A program made the translations under genes and the position numbers. A DNA stretch of 64,000 bases from an uncultured Hyphomicrobium sp. (GTDB lineage: Bacteria > Pseudomonadota > Alphaproteobacteria > Rhizobiales > Hyphomicrobiaceae), in the NCBI RefSeq assembly GCF_902826555.1, contig NZ_CADEFI010000001.1, positions 227,208 to 291,207 on the forward strand, given 5' to 3'. Positions 28,116 through 37,542 of this stretch are shown here, piece by piece. Every line of letters begins with the position of its first letter. Position 1 is the stretch's first letter. The notes beneath the pieces are model-generated. The model ran no database searches, had not been told where the DNA came from, and saw only the letters and a list, made by a program, of their open reading frames with translations.

Positions 28116-28718
28116 CTAAGCCTGGGCGAGCTTGGCGGCGATCTGGGCCACATGGCGGCCCTGGAAGCGCGCGCCTGCAAGCTCGTTCTCGCTCGGCTGG
28201 CGTGAGCCATCGCTGCCGGAGATGGTGGTGGCGCCGTAGGGCGAGCCGCCGCTGATCTCCACGAGCGTCGTCTGACCCTGGAAGGAATAGGGGAGACCGA
28301 CGACGACCATTCCCTGGTGGAGGAGAACCGTGTGCGTCGAGAGAATGGTGCTCTCCTGGCCGCCGTGTTGTGTGGCGGTCGAGGTGAATACGGAGCCGAC
28401 CTTGCCGATCAGCTTGCCCTGGAACCAGAGGCCGCCCGTCTGGTCGAGGAAGTTCTTCATCTGAGCCGCCATATTGCCGAAGCGGGTCGGTGTGCCGATG
28501 ACGATCGCATCGTAGCTCGCCAGCTCGTCGACGGTGGCGACGGGCGCGGGCTGGTTGAGTTTGAAGCCGCTCTTCTGCGCAACCTCCTCGGGCACGAGCT
28601 CGGGCACACGCTTGACCTCGGCATGGGCGCCGGCCTCGCGGACGCCATCGGCGACGGCGTGGGCCATGCGCTCGATATGGCCGTAGCTGGAATAATAGAG
28701 GACGAGAACTTTGGTCAT
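28116..28718 (-). CDS. wrbA: NAD(P)H:quinone oxidoreductase, WrbA type
   Basis: FMN-binding flavodoxin-fold quinone reductase, 200 residues, that reduces quinones by two electrons in the cytosol. The FMN phosphate loop is [12 protein letters not shown] near the N-terminus. Family segments include [41 protein letters not shown] and GLPYSFQGQ. The C-terminal [34 protein letters not shown] is diagnostic of WrbA. The ribosome site is weak. It follows pirin in the same direction after 82 bases that hold a perfect hairpin. Confidence 0.93.
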   Translation of the reverse strand: MTKVLVLYYSSYGHIERMAHAVADGVREAGAHAEVKRVPELVPEEVAQKSGFKLNQPAPVATVDELASYDAIVIGTPTRFGNMAAQMKNFLDQTGGLWFQGKLIGKVGSVFTSTATQHGGQESTILSTHTVLLHQGMVVVGLPYSFQGQTTLVEISGGSPYGATTISGSDGSRQPSENELAGARFQGRHVAQIAAKLAQA

Positions 28719-28764
28719 GGGAGGTTCGCTTTCGGGTTTTTGATTGCTGATGAGGGGAGCGTTG

Positions 28765-28792
28765 AGGACAGAGCGATTGCTCGCTCTGTCCT
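28765..28792 (-). terminator. Perfect hairpin between pirin and wrbA genes
   Basis: AGGACAGAGCGA pairs perfectly with TCGCTCTGTCCT over a TTGC loop, eight bases past the pirin stop. No T-run follows on either strand, so it may be a partial terminator or an RNA-stability element separating pirin from wrbA. Confidence 0.5.
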
Positions 28793-28800
28793 GCCGACGT

Positions 28801-29502
28801 CTAGGCGCCGAGGTCGAACAGGAGGATCTCGGCGTTGTCGTTGGCGGCGATACGGACGTCGTGCTCGTCGGTCAGCGCCGCACCATCGCCCTGGGCAACC
28901 GCAATGCCGTTGACCGTCACCGCGCCGCGCGTCACCTGTACCCATGCCTTGCGGCGGGGGCGCAGCGTGTGGCTCACCTCGTTGCCTTTCTCCAGATTGG
29001 CGACGAAGAGGTCGAGATCCTGGTGGATCGTCAGCGCGCCCTCGCGTCCATCGCGAGCGCCGACGAGCTGCAGGCGGCCCTTGCGCGTTTCCACGGGGAA
29101 GGACTTTTGCTCGTAGCTCGGCTTGAGCCCGCGCTCTTCAGGCAGCACCCAGATCTGGAGGAAGTGCACGTGCTCGTCGCCCGACGCGTTGAACTCGCTA
29201 TGGGTGATGCCGGTGCCGGCGGTCATGCGCTGCACGTCGCCGGGGCGGATGACGGAGCCCGTCCCGAGGCTGTCCTTGTGGGCGAGCGCGCCGTCGAGCA
29301 CATAGGAGATGATCTCCATGTTGTCGTGGGGGTGCGTGCCGAAGCCGGCGCCGCCCTCGACGATGTCCTCGTTGATGACGCGAAGCTTGCCGAAGCCCAT
29401 GTTCCGCGGGTCGTAGTAATGGCCGAAGGAAAACGTGTGCTTGCTGTCGAGCCAGCCGAAGTTGCTGGCGCCGCGCTCGTTGCCTTTGCGAACGGTGATC
29501 AT
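28801..29502 (-). CDS. Pirin-family protein (bicupin, quercetinase-like)
   Basis: Cytosolic bicupin of 233 residues, close to E. coli YhhW. The first cupin holds the metal-binding set [26 protein letters not shown] and later GITHSEFN, which supply three His and one Glu. The N-terminus [19 protein letters not shown] is typical. A quercetin 2,3-dioxygenase-like activity or an electrophile/redox sensing role is known for relatives. The ATG at 29502 has GAGGAG upstream. It precedes wrbA, and a strong inverted repeat lies 76 bases upstream, which suggests a regulated stress gene. Confidence 0.9.
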   Translation of the reverse strand: MITVRKGNERGASNFGWLDSKHTFSFGHYYDPRNMGFGKLRVINEDIVEGGAGFGTHPHDNMEIISYVLDGALAHKDSLGTGSVIRPGDVQRMTAGTGITHSEFNASGDEHVHFLQIWVLPEERGLKPSYEQKSFPVETRKGRLQLVGARDGREGALTIHQDLDLFVANLEKGNEVSHTLRPRRKAWVQVTRGAVTVNGIAVAQGDGAALTDEHDVRIAANDNAEILLFDLGA

Positions 29503-29577
29503 GGCTTTCTCCTCACTTTCCGGCTGCGCTCGATGCGCGGCCGCTGTTGAGGGAGAAGATGTCATTGCTCGTATCTA

Positions 29578-29611
29578 GAACCAATATTGTGAATTTGAAA
29601 TATATTGGTTC
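29578..29611. promoter_or_regulatory. GAACCAATAT-N14-ATATTGGTTC inverted repeat, candidate operator for pirin
   Basis: A perfect ten-base dyad spaced by 14 bases, in an AT-rich patch unlike its surroundings, 76 bases upstream of the pirin ATG. Size and symmetry suit a dimeric or tetrameric repressor such as HxlR, MarR or TetR types that often control pirin/quinone-reductase genes. No such regulator gene is next to it. Confidence 0.55.
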
Positions 29612-29624
29612 CTGATTGTATCCA

Positions 29625-29653
29625 ATGAAAAGGCCCGCCGGGTGGCGGGCCTT
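29625..29653 (-). terminator. Intrinsic terminator after the Old Yellow Enzyme gene
   Basis: AAGGCCCGCC (29630-29639) pairs with GGCGGGCCTT (29644-29653) over GGGT. On the minus strand the stem runs into TTTTCATTGG. It lies 21 bases past the gene's stop and separates it from the pirin promoter. Confidence 0.75.
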
Positions 29654-29674
29654 GGTTGTCCTTTTCGCGGAGGC

Positions 29675-30760
29675 TCAAGCGGCTAGAGCGGGATAGTCGG
29701 TATAGCCTTCGGCGCCGCCGCCATAAAACGTGGCGGGTTGAGGCTCGTTGAGAGGTTCGTTGCGCTCGAGACGTGCGACCAGATCGGGATTGGCGATGAA
29801 GGGGCGCCCGAAGGCGATCAGGTCCGCCGCACCTGTTTCCACGGCGCGAATGGCCGAGGCGCGGTCGTAGCCGTTGTTTGCGAGATAGGCGCCTCGGAAC
29901 AGCTTGCGCAAGGCGGCGATGTCGGCTCCCGCAGGGAGCTCGCGCGAGCCGCCCGTCTCGCCTTCGACCAGATGCAAGTAGGCCAGGCCGAAGCTGTCGG
30001 CTTTGGCGATGGCGGCGGCGAAGGTTGTCATGGGATCGGAATCGGACATGTCGCCGAAGCCGGAGAACGGGCTGAAGCGGACGCCGATGCGGTTCGCGGA
30101 CCAGACTGATGTCAGCGCTGCAAGCACCTCGGTGAGAAAGCGCGTGCGGTTCTCGATGGGGCCGCCGTATTCGTCGGTGCGCTTGTTCGAGCCGTCACGC
30201 AGGAACTGGTCGATCAGATAACCGTTGGCGCCATGCAACTCGATGCCGTCGAAGCCGGCGGCCTTGGCGTTCTCGGCTGCCTTGCGGTAGTCCTCGACGA
30301 TGCGCTTGACCTCGGATGTCTCGAGTGCGCGGGGCGGCGAGGCGTCTGCGAACCCTGATGGCGTGAACACCTTGGTGGCGGCGGTGATCGCCGAGGGTGC
30401 GACCGGGGGCTGTCCGTTCGGCTGCAGGGAGGTGTGCGAAACGCGGCCGACGTGCCAGAGCTGCAATACGATACGGCCGCCCTTGGCATGTACGGCGTCC
30501 GTGATCAATTTCCAACCGGCGACCTGCTCGGGACTGTAGATGCCGGGTGTTTGAATGTAGCCCTTGCCTTCGGGCGAGATCTGAGTGGCTTCCGTGATGA
30601 TCAGTCCCGCGGTGGCGCGCTGGGCGTAGTACTCGACATTGAGCGCGTGAGGCACATCGCCTTCGGGCTTGGCGCGGTTGCGCGTGAGCGGGGCCATGAC
30701 AATGCGGTTGGGAAGTGTCAGTGCGCCGACGGTGAGCGGGGTGAACAGTTTTTCGGTCAT
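29675..30760 (-). CDS. Old Yellow Enzyme family ene-reductase
   Basis: FMN-dependent NAD(P)H ene-reductase of the NemA/xenobiotic-reductase group, 361 residues, cytosolic. It reduces alkenes activated by a carbonyl, nitro or similar group. Visible FMN and substrate motifs: PLTVGALTLPNRIVMAPLTRNRA, IITEATQISPEGKGY, LQLWHVGRVSH, the paired His/Asn motif GFDGIELHGANGYLIDQFLRDGSNKRTDEYGG, and the C-terminal DLIAFGRPFIANPDLVARL. It shares the redox neighbourhood with pirin and wrbA but has its own terminator and a gap before it. Confidence 0.93.
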   Translation of the reverse strand: MTEKLFTPLTVGALTLPNRIVMAPLTRNRAKPEGDVPHALNVEYYAQRATAGLIITEATQISPEGKGYIQTPGIYSPEQVAGWKLITDAVHAKGGRIVLQLWHVGRVSHTSLQPNGQPPVAPSAITAATKVFTPSGFADASPPRALETSEVKRIVEDYRKAAENAKAAGFDGIELHGANGYLIDQFLRDGSNKRTDEYGGPIENRTRFLTEVLAALTSVWSANRIGVRFSPFSGFGDMSDSDPMTTFAAAIAKADSFGLAYLHLVEGETGGSRELPAGADIAALRKLFRGAYLANNGYDRASAIRAVETGAADLIAFGRPFIANPDLVARLERNEPLNEPQPATFYGGGAEGYTDYPALAA

Positions 30761-30816
30761 GTATGCCGGTCTCCCTGGTGGTGCGGAGGTCGAGGATATC
30801 GACGATCCATCGATCG

Positions 30817-30857
30817 GGAAAACCCTCCGGATGCCAGGTGGGCCGCATCCGGAGGGT
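30817..30857 (-). terminator. Intrinsic terminator after the ureohydrolase gene
   Basis: ACCCTCCGGATGC (30822-30834) pairs perfectly with GCATCCGGAGGGT (30845-30857) over a ten-base loop. On the minus strand it is followed by TTTCCCG. It lies 32 bases past the ureohydrolase stop. Confidence 0.7.
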
Positions 30858-30889
30858 GTGCCGAGCTGGCATACGGGCGTCTGTCGCCG

Positions 30890-31861
30890 CTAGATCATCT
30901 TTTTCTCCGCCAATAGACCAAGGTAGTGCTGCAGAACGGTGGCGCCGGCGATGGACGTGATGTCCGCATGGTCGTAGGCGGGGGCGACCTCGACCACGTC
31001 TCCACCGACGATGTCGAGGCTGCCAAGATTGCGGAGGATCATCAGGGCCTCGCGCGAGGTGAGACCGCCCGCAACCGGCGTGCCCGTGCCCGGTGCACAG
31101 GCCGGGTCCAGGCAGTCGATATCGAACGTGAGGTAGGTCTTGGCGTCGCCGACGCGCTCCTTGATGCGCTCGATCACGCCCTTGATGCCGAGCGTCGCGA
31201 CATCCTCGCCATAGACGATATCGAGGCCGCAGGTGTCGGGTGCGTGCGTGCGGATGCCGATCTGGATCGAGCGCTCGGGCAGGATGATGCCTTCACGCAC
31301 GGCACGGGCGACGAACGAGCCGTGGTCGATCCGCTGCTCCTCGTCGAACCAGGTGTCCTGATGGGCGTCGAACTGCACCAGGGCCATCGGGCCATGCTTG
31401 CGGGCATGAGCCTTGAGCAGCGGCCACGTGACGTAGTGATCGCCGCCGATCGAGAGCAGCTTGGCGCCCTGATCGATGACCTCGCGGGCCTGCCCCTCGA
31501 TCTGACGCGGGACGTCCGCGTGGCGTCCGTAGTCGAGCGAGCAGTCGCCGTAATCGACGACGGCGAGGCGCGCGAACGGATCGGCGCGGAAGGGATATTG
31601 CGGATCTCCCTCGAGCATGGCGGATGCGCGGCGCACGCCTTGCGGTCCGAAACGTGCGCCCGGACGGTTGGAAACGGCGGCATCGAAGGGGATACCCCAG
31701 ACGGCGACGTCGACGCCGGCAAGATTGCGCGTCAGCCGGCGGCGCATGAAGGACAGCACGCCGCCGTACATGGGCTCGTGTGAGCCGTGCATGAGGTCGT
31801 GGCCGAAGACTGCACTGTCTGTTTCGCGGGGCTTCAGGGGATGCTTCAGCATCTCGTTCAT
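30890..31861 (-). CDS. Agmatinase-family ureohydrolase (agmatinase or guanidinobutyrase)
   Basis: Binuclear-manganese hydrolase of 323 residues that removes urea from a guanidino compound. Metal ligands are all present: GGDHYVTWP, the DAHQD motif in VQFDAHQDTW, and DIDCLDPACAPGTGTP. With agmatine as substrate it would release putrescine and feed the puu pathway. The divergent LysR gene recalls the Pseudomonas gbuA-gbuR arrangement for 4-guanidinobutyrate, so GbuA activity is a real alternative. The gene lies 55 bases after the polyamine-binding-protein gene, probably in one operon. Arginase and formimidoylglutamase are less likely from context. Confidence 0.88.
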   Translation of the reverse strand: MNEMLKHPLKPRETDSAVFGHDLMHGSHEPMYGGVLSFMRRRLTRNLAGVDVAVWGIPFDAAVSNRPGARFGPQGVRRASAMLEGDPQYPFRADPFARLAVVDYGDCSLDYGRHADVPRQIEGQAREVIDQGAKLLSIGGDHYVTWPLLKAHARKHGPMALVQFDAHQDTWFDEEQRIDHGSFVARAVREGIILPERSIQIGIRTHAPDTCGLDIVYGEDVATLGIKGVIERIKERVGDAKTYLTFDIDCLDPACAPGTGTPVAGGLTSREALMILRNLGSLDIVGGDVVEVAPAYDHADITSIAGATVLQHYLGLLAEKKMI

Positions 31862-31916
31862 GGGTTCAATGTCCTTGGGTGTTCCACTTATGTCCGTTGT
31901 GGCGTCGAGTGGATTG

Positions 31917-33029
31917 TCAGGATCCGCCGGAGGTGAATTTGGTCCAGGCGCGGGTGACGAGGCGGAGGGATGCGGGATCGCGTGGCGCTGCAGCGAACAG
32001 TTTCGCGGTCATCTCCTTCGGTGGGTAGATGTTCGGGTTCGTGCGGATGCGCTCGTTGACGAGGCCGGTCGCCGCCATGTTGCCGTTGGGATAGGAATAG
32101 CTGTTGGTGACCTCGGCCATTACGCGCGGTGTGAGCAGGAAGTTGACGAAGGCGTGCGCGGCCTCGGGATGGGGTGCATCGGCGGGGATGGTCATCACGT
32201 CGAAGAAGATTTCGGTTCCTTCACGTGGGATCGCGTAGCGGACCTGGACACCGGCGTTGGCCTCCTCGGCGCGGGCGGCGGCTATGAAGGCGTCGCCGCT
32301 CCAGCCAAGCGCGAGACAAAGGTCTCCGGCTGCCATCTCGTTGATGATGGCACCGGTCTTGAAGTGGCGAATGTTCGGGCGGGCGGCGAGCAACAGCGCC
32401 TCGGCTTGTTTGATTTCGCGAGCGTCGGTCGTGAACGGATCGAAACCGAGATAGCGGAGCGCGATCGACATGATGCCCTCGGGGCTATCGGCGATGGCGA
32501 TGCCGCAGTCCTTGAAACGGCTCGCGATCTCCGGCTTGAAGATCATGTCGAGACTGTTGGTCGGCGCGTCAGGCATGCGCGCGGCGATGCGCTCCGGATT
32601 GTACATGATGCCGGTAGTTCCGTAGACGTAGGGCACGGCATAGGCATTGCCGGGGTCCTGCGTTGCAACGAAGTGCAGGATGTCCGGGTTGAGGTCCTTG
32701 GTGTTCGGCACCTTGGCTGGGTCGAATTTGCGCAGCGCACCCGCGGTGATGAGGCGCCCCGTGGCTGAGGCGGTCGGCATGACGACGTCGTAACCGGTCT
32801 TGCCGGACATGACCTTCGTGGTCAGCATCTCAGTGGATTCAAAGGTATCGTAGATCACCTTGATACCGGTCTCGCGCTCGAAGTCGGCGATGACGGTCGG
32901 GGGGACGTACTCGTACCAGAAGAAGATGTTGACGCTTTTTTCGGTTGCCGGCGGGGTGGCATCGGCACCCGTGGCGCCGGAGCAAAGCAATGCAAGTCCA
33001 AGCAGCGAACCCTGAAAACCTCGGATCAT
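31917..33029 (-). CDS. Second PotF-like polyamine-binding protein (orphan)
   Basis: Periplasmic binding protein of 370 residues with a signal peptide (MIRGFQGSLLGLALLCSGATGADA). The mature start VNIFFWYEYVPPTVIADFERETGIKV parallels PotF at 3996, and later VYGTTGIMYNPERIAARMPDAP, KDCGIAIADSP and LCLALGWSGDAFIAAARAEEA match it closely. No permease or ATPase gene adjoins it. It may share PotGHI or signal through another receptor. The aromatic pocket differs (FFWYEYV in place of VYNWSDY), so the ligand may differ, perhaps agmatine or guanidinobutyrate given the next gene. The ATG at 33029 has GGGAGA upstream. Confidence 0.87.
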   Translation of the reverse strand: MIRGFQGSLLGLALLCSGATGADATPPATEKSVNIFFWYEYVPPTVIADFERETGIKVIYDTFESTEMLTTKVMSGKTGYDVVMPTASATGRLITAGALRKFDPAKVPNTKDLNPDILHFVATQDPGNAYAVPYVYGTTGIMYNPERIAARMPDAPTNSLDMIFKPEIASRFKDCGIAIADSPEGIMSIALRYLGFDPFTTDAREIKQAEALLLAARPNIRHFKTGAIINEMAAGDLCLALGWSGDAFIAAARAEEANAGVQVRYAIPREGTEIFFDVMTIPADAPHPEAAHAFVNFLLTPRVMAEVTNSYSYPNGNMAATGLVNERIRTNPNIYPPKEMTAKLFAAAPRDPASLRLVTRAWTKFTSGGS

Positions 33030-33117
33030 GGCGGGTCTCCCGAAAAATGCCGTCCAAGCGGCTCGGGTCAAAGGATCGACCTTGCGGAAACGCCCGACAA
33101 ACGGCTATTTTGCGCTT

Positions 33118-33137
33118 ATGAGTTGATTAAAACTCAT
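33118..33137. promoter_or_regulatory. ATGAGTT-N6-AACTCAT palindrome, candidate LysR operator
   Basis: A perfect seven-base dyad with a six-base centre (GATTAA) in the 122-base region between the divergent binding-protein and LysR genes, 15 bases before the LysR start. The size and AT-rich centre fit a LysR regulator site of the T-N11-A type. It could control both directions. Confidence 0.5.
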
Positions 33138-33151
33138 GTCAAGGGTGATGC

Positions 33152-34072
33152 ATGGCGCTGCCGTCGCTGAATGCCATTCGTGCTTTCGAGGCCGCCGCGC
33201 GGCTGCTTTCCTTCAAGGACGCGGCGGACGAGCTACGCCTGACGCCGTCGGCGGTCAGCCGTCACATCCGCTCGCTCGAGCAGGCGCTCGGTGTGGCCCT
33301 GTTCGAGCGTGGCTTCCGGCAGGTGCAGCTCACGGACAAGGCGCAGGTCTATGCGCGGCGTTTGACGGGTGCGTTCAACGTCATTGCGGACGCCACGGAC
33401 GAGATCAGCGTGCAGGGCGCGGTTCGCAAGCGGCGCCAGAAGCGTGTGTCGCTTTCCATCAATGCGGCTTTCATGAACCTATGGCTCGCGGATCGTCTGC
33501 CGCGATTCCGCGCAGCGTTTCCCGACTGTGAGCTCGAGGTCTCCATTCACGACGATCGCGGGCAGGGCGGCAATCCGCGCGCGGATCTGCGCATCCTATT
33601 CTTGTCCGACGAAGATGACGACGACGCGTCGCATCTGCCGCTCGTCTCGCTGATCATCCTGCCGGTGTGTGCGCCGTCGCTGACGAAAGGCGCGCAGGCG
33701 CTTCGCAGGCCCGCCGATCTCGCGCGCCACCGCCTTCTGCACGAGAACACCACAAGCTGGTGGCAGGAGTGGATCGAGGGAGAGGGCGTCAATGGTGTCG
33801 ATCCGAGGGCGGGGGCGATTTTCCACGACCCGTCGCTCGCGATCCGGGAAGCGGTCAACGGCGGCGGCGTGGCGCTCGCGGACAACATCATGGTCGAGGA
33901 TCTTCTCGCGCAAGGGCTGCTCGTGGCCCCGTTTTCTATCCGACGCAAGATTCCAAGCCGCTATGTACTTGCCGTGCGGCCCGGCGCGGCGGCGCTCGCA
34001 GGCGTCAAGCAGTTCCGGCAATGGCTGGTGTCCGAAATCGTCCGGCACAAGCGGGCGATGCAGTTGGACTAG
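33152..34072 (+). CDS. LysR-family transcriptional regulator, GcvA-like
   Basis: DNA-binding regulator of 306 residues. The N-terminal helix-turn-helix reads LPSLNAIRAFEAAARLLSFKDAADELRLTPSAVSRHIRSLEQALGVALFERG, typical of GcvA-like LysR proteins. The C-terminal half is a periplasmic-binding-type ligand domain with the late motif REAVNGGGVALADNIMVEDLLAQGLLV. It is divergent from the polyamine-binding-protein and ureohydrolase genes and so is probably their activator, by the usual LysR rule. An AAGGG ribosome site precedes the ATG. Confidence 0.9.
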   Translation: MALPSLNAIRAFEAAARLLSFKDAADELRLTPSAVSRHIRSLEQALGVALFERGFRQVQLTDKAQVYARRLTGAFNVIADATDEISVQGAVRKRRQKRVSLSINAAFMNLWLADRLPRFRAAFPDCELEVSIHDDRGQGGNPRADLRILFLSDEDDDDASHLPLVSLIILPVCAPSLTKGAQALRRPADLARHRLLHENTTSWWQEWIEGEGVNGVDPRAGAIFHDPSLAIREAVNGGGVALADNIMVEDLLAQGLLVAPFSIRRKIPSRYVLAVRPGAAALAGVKQFRQWLVSEIVRHKRAMQLD

Positions 34073-34089
34073 ACATGGTTTCGACGGAG

Positions 34090-34590
34090 TCAGGCGCGGG
34101 GCAGGTGCCAGCGCCAGACCGGGCCTTCGTCCGGATCGACGACCGTGCCCTGCAACGCAAATCCGAGGCGGCGCAGAATATGCGTTGAGGCGTTGTTCTC
34201 GCGCAGCGTGTGTGCGCAGACGACGTCGATCTCGTCGCGGCTGAAGGCCAGGTTCACGAGCGCGGACGCCATCCGTCCGCCCCAACCTCGACCTTCGTAG
34301 TCGGGAAAGGTGAAGTAGGCGATCTCGACGCTTCCGTGCCGCGGGTTGGCCGTGAAGCCGCAGGTTCCCACGATCTCACCCGTGTCGGAACAGATCGCCA
34401 AATAGCCGAGCCACGGCGCTACGGCGTGCGTGTTCGGATACAAGTTTGCATACGCCTTGGAGATTTGAACGAGGAGGGGCGACAACGGGGCAAGATTGCG
34501 TGGTTCGAGCCCGAATGGCCGGCCCAGCTCGCGGAAATCGCCGGAAGCGAAGGTCGTCATATCGTCGGGTCTCAGAGGCAGCATGTTCAT
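34090..34590 (-). CDS. GNAT-family N-acetyltransferase
   Basis: Acetyl-CoA-dependent acyltransferase of 166 residues, cytosolic; acceptor unknown. The core acetyl-CoA loop is visible in YEGRGWGGRMASALVNLAF (a QxxGxG/A-type motif), preceded by the strand GTCGFTANPRHGSVEIAYFTFPDYEG and followed by ASTHILRRLGFALQGTVVDP, as in RimJ/RimL-like proteins. It ends 17 bases from the convergent LysR gene. An internal ATG at residue 11 is possible. Polyamine acetylation is conceivable from the neighbourhood but not shown. Confidence 0.8.
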   Translation of the reverse strand: MNMLPLRPDDMTTFASGDFRELGRPFGLEPRNLAPLSPLLVQISKAYANLYPNTHAVAPWLGYLAICSDTGEIVGTCGFTANPRHGSVEIAYFTFPDYEGRGWGGRMASALVNLAFSRDEIDVVCAHTLRENNASTHILRRLGFALQGTVVDPDEGPVWRWHLPRA

Positions 34591-34843
34591 GCGTGGTCTC
34601 TAGCGCAAATCTTGGGCGCCAGGATGATCCTCGTGGAACTCCGTGCGCACAAATTCACTGACGGTGGAGGGAGCCCAATATTCAGGCGGTGTCCTCGCGT
34701 CCGCGGCGCGTTATGTCCGTTCATTTACAGCCATCTAGCAATTCCATGATGGCGCACGCATATGACGAAGGTGCGTGTGTCCGGGCTTGATCCTGCGGCG
34801 GCGCCATTCATCGGAAAATCGGAAGACTTCGAGGGATCTCGCG

Positions 34844-35302
34844 ATGACGACATTCAACCTCAATGGACGTGAGGTGACGGTCAGCTCCGAGGACGACACA
34901 CCTTTGCTGTGGGTGGTCCGGGACGAGCTTGGCCTCACGGGTACGAAATTCGGCTGTGGTGCTGCCCAGTGCGGGTCTTGCACCATGTATCTCGAGGGTG
35001 CGCCGATCCGCTCCTGCATCACCGCCGTTTCGGATGTGGCGGGGCAAAATGTGACAACGATCGAGGGGCTGACGGGAGCTGTCGGGGATGCCGTGCGCGG
35101 GGCATGGCAGAAACTCGATGTGGTTCAGTGCGGCTATTGCCAGTCCGGGCAGATGATGGCGGCGGCGGCGCTGCTCTCAGAGAAGCCGCAGCCGACGGAT
35201 GGCGATATCAACGATGCCATGAGCGGCAACATCTGCCGATGCAACACCTATCAGCGGATCCGCGCGGCTATCCACGATGCCGCCGGGACGCTCAAGGGCT
35301 GA
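34844..35302 (+). CDS. Xanthine-dehydrogenase-family [2Fe-2S] subunit (isoquinoline 1-oxidoreductase alpha-like)
   Basis: Electron-transfer subunit of a molybdenum hydroxylase, 152 residues. The plant-type [2Fe-2S] cluster is bound by Cys38, Cys43, Cys46 and Cys58 (GCGAAQCGSC and SC). The second cluster is bound by Cys96, Cys99, Cys131 and Cys133 (CGYCQSGQ and CRCNTYQRI). Relatives are IorA and nicotinate or aldehyde dehydrogenase small subunits. The ATG at 34844 has GAGGGA upstream and gives the normal MTTFNLNGREV start. It leads a seven-gene rightward operon with almost no gaps; the large subunit begins 13 bases later. Confidence 0.93.
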   Translation: MTTFNLNGREVTVSSEDDTPLLWVVRDELGLTGTKFGCGAAQCGSCTMYLEGAPIRSCITAVSDVAGQNVTTIEGLTGAVGDAVRGAWQKLDVVQCGYCQSGQMMAAAALLSEKPQPTDGDINDAMSGNICRCNTYQRIRAAIHDAAGTLKG

Positions 35303-35315
35303 GGGGAGACATACC

Positions 35316-37538
35316 ATGTACGGTCAGATCGATCTTTCTCACCTTCGCTCTCACATCCGGTCCCGGTTTGCTTCCGAAGCCCTTTCGGTCGATCGCCGGA
35401 GCTTCGTCCGGCTCGCGCTCGGTACGGGTGCCGGTCTCGTTATCGGCGGTTGGCTGCCGGCGACGCCCGCGCGTGCGGAAGCGGCCGCCCAGGCAAGCGC
35501 CACCGACGGCATTTTTGCGCCGTTCGTGCTCATCACGCCGGACAACGTGGTGACGGTGCTGATCAAGCATCAGGATATGGGACAGGGCAACGCGACCGGG
35601 CTGGCGACACTGGTCGCCGATGAGCTCGACGCCGCATGGGGTCAGGTGAAGGCCGAGTTTGCGCCGGCTGATGCCAAGCTCTACGCGAATACGGCGTTCG
35701 GCATTCAGGGCACTGGTGGCTCGACGGCGATCGCCAACTCGTACGAGCAATACCGGAAGGCCGGCGCTGCCGCGCGGGCCATGATCGTCGCGGCGGCGGC
35801 CAAGCGCTGGAGCGTGGCGGCGGACAGCGTCAAAATCGAAAATGGTGTCGTCTCTTCGGGAAACCACAAGGCGACGCTCGGAGAGCTGGCAAAAGAGGCC
35901 GCTGCCGTTGCGGTGCCGGCCGATCCTACGCTCAAGACACCGGAGCAATTCACCTATATCGGCAAGTCGTTCCCGCGCCTCGACAGCGTCGCGAAGACGA
36001 CGGGGGCCAAGATCTACACGCAGGACGTCCAGCTTCCGGACATGCTGGTGGCAACGCTGGCACGACCGCCGAAGTTCGGCGGCACGGTGAAGTCGGTGGA
36101 TGACAAGGCTGCTCGCGCCGTGAAAGGCGTCGTGGACGTGGTGACGACCTCGCGCGGCGTTGCCGTGCTCGCGACTTCCACGTACGCCGCCATCAAGGCG
36201 CGCGATCAGCTCGCCGTCACCTGGGACGACAGCAAGGCCGAGACGCGCAGTACGGAAGCGCTGATCTCCGACTATCACGCTCTCGCCGATAAGCCGGGTC
36301 TCGTCGCGCGCAAGGAAGGTGACGCGGAGGCAGCGCTCGCCAAAGCGGACAAGGTGATCGAGGCGACCTACATCTTTCCGTATCTAGCGCATGCTCCTAT
36401 GGAGCCCATGAACTGCGTGCTGCAGTTCAAGGACGGCCGCGCGACCATGTGGACCGGCTCGCAGCTGCAGACGGTCGATCAGGGCGTGACGGCGGCGATC
36501 TTCGGCATCAAACCTGAGGACGTCACCATCAACACGCTGTGGGCGGGCGGCTCGTTCGGCCGGCGCGGCGTCTACGATTCGGACTACATCGCGGAAACGG
36601 CCGAGATCGTCAAAGTGACGGGGCGCAGCGAGCCGATCAAGCTCGTCTGGACGCGAGAGGACGACATCAAGGGCGGCTATTATCGTCCGGTCTATGTCCA
36701 CAAGGTGCGCGTCGGTCTCGACAAGGACGGCGGGATCGCCGGTTGGCATCATCGCATCGTCGGACAATCGATCATCACGGGTACGGCCTTCGAGTCGGCG
36801 CTGGTGAAGGACGGCATCGACGGGACGTCCGTGGAGGGCGTGTCGGATACACCGTATGCCATTCCCAATATGCAGGTGGAATTGCATACCACCAAGGCCG
36901 GTCCGCGGCCGCTGTGGTGGCGGTCGGTCGGGCATACACATACCGCCTACGTCATGGAAACCCTCATCGACGAGATCGCTGCGGTGACCGGCAAGGATCC
37001 GGTCGCGTTTCGCCTGTCGTTGCTCGAGAAGCATCCGCGGCATGTGGGTGTGCTGAAGCTCGCGGCCGAAAAGGCGGGCTGGGGCACGCCACCGGCCGAG
37101 GGCGTGTTTCGGGGTGTCGCCGTGCACGAAAGCTTCCAGAGCTTCGTCGCCGAGGTGGCCGAGGTGCGGATCGTCGACGGCAAGCCGAAAGTCGAACGTG
37201 TCGTCGCAGCCGTCGATTGCGGAATTGCCGTCAATCCGGATAACATCAAGGCGCAGGTGGAGGGCGGCGTCGGCTTCGGGCTCGGTGCGGTGCTTCACAG
37301 CAAGATCACGTTGAAGGACGGCGTCGTCGAGCAGGGCAACTTCGACGGCTACGAGGTGCTGCGCATGAACGAGATGCCGCACGTCGAGGTGCATCTCGTG
37401 CCTTCGGCGCAGCCACCGACGGGGATCGGCGAGCCAGGCGTGCCGCCGATTGGTCCCGCGGTCGCCAATGCCGTTGCGCTGGGGACCGGGCAGCGCGTGC
37501 GCGTGCTGCCGTTCGCGGATGGACTGAAGCTTGGATAA
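35316..37538 (+). CDS. Molybdopterin-binding catalytic subunit of a periplasmic Mo hydroxylase
   Basis: Large subunit of 740 residues. A Tat export signal is visible near residues 27-55 ([20 protein letters not shown], then ATPARAEA), so the holoenzyme is exported folded with its small subunit. Molybdopterin regions follow in IorB order: [61 protein letters not shown], and the catalytic-end motif [18 protein letters not shown] with the active-site Glu. There is no cytochrome c gene next to it, so the electron acceptor is unknown. The substrate could be an aldehyde or N-heterocycle. GAGGGGAGAC precedes the ATG. Confidence 0.92.
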   Translation: MYGQIDLSHLRSHIRSRFASEALSVDRRSFVRLALGTGAGLVIGGWLPATPARAEAAAQASATDGIFAPFVLITPDNVVTVLIKHQDMGQGNATGLATLVADELDAAWGQVKAEFAPADAKLYANTAFGIQGTGGSTAIANSYEQYRKAGAAARAMIVAAAAKRWSVAADSVKIENGVVSSGNHKATLGELAKEAAAVAVPADPTLKTPEQFTYIGKSFPRLDSVAKTTGAKIYTQDVQLPDMLVATLARPPKFGGTVKSVDDKAARAVKGVVDVVTTSRGVAVLATSTYAAIKARDQLAVTWDDSKAETRSTEALISDYHALADKPGLVARKEGDAEAALAKADKVIEATYIFPYLAHAPMEPMNCVLQFKDGRATMWTGSQLQTVDQGVTAAIFGIKPEDVTINTLWAGGSFGRRGVYDSDYIAETAEIVKVTGRSEPIKLVWTREDDIKGGYYRPVYVHKVRVGLDKDGGIAGWHHRIVGQSIITGTAFESALVKDGIDGTSVEGVSDTPYAIPNMQVELHTTKAGPRPLWWRSVGHTHTAYVMETLIDEIAAVTGKDPVAFRLSLLEKHPRHVGVLKLAAEKAGWGTPPAEGVFRGVAVHESFQSFVAEVAEVRIVDGKPKVERVVAAVDCGIAVNPDNIKAQVEGGVGFGLGAVLHSKITLKDGVVEQGNFDGYEVLRMNEMPHVEVHLVPSAQPPTGIGEPGVPPIGPAVANAVALGTGQRVRVLPFADGLKLG

Positions 37539-37542
37539 CGCG

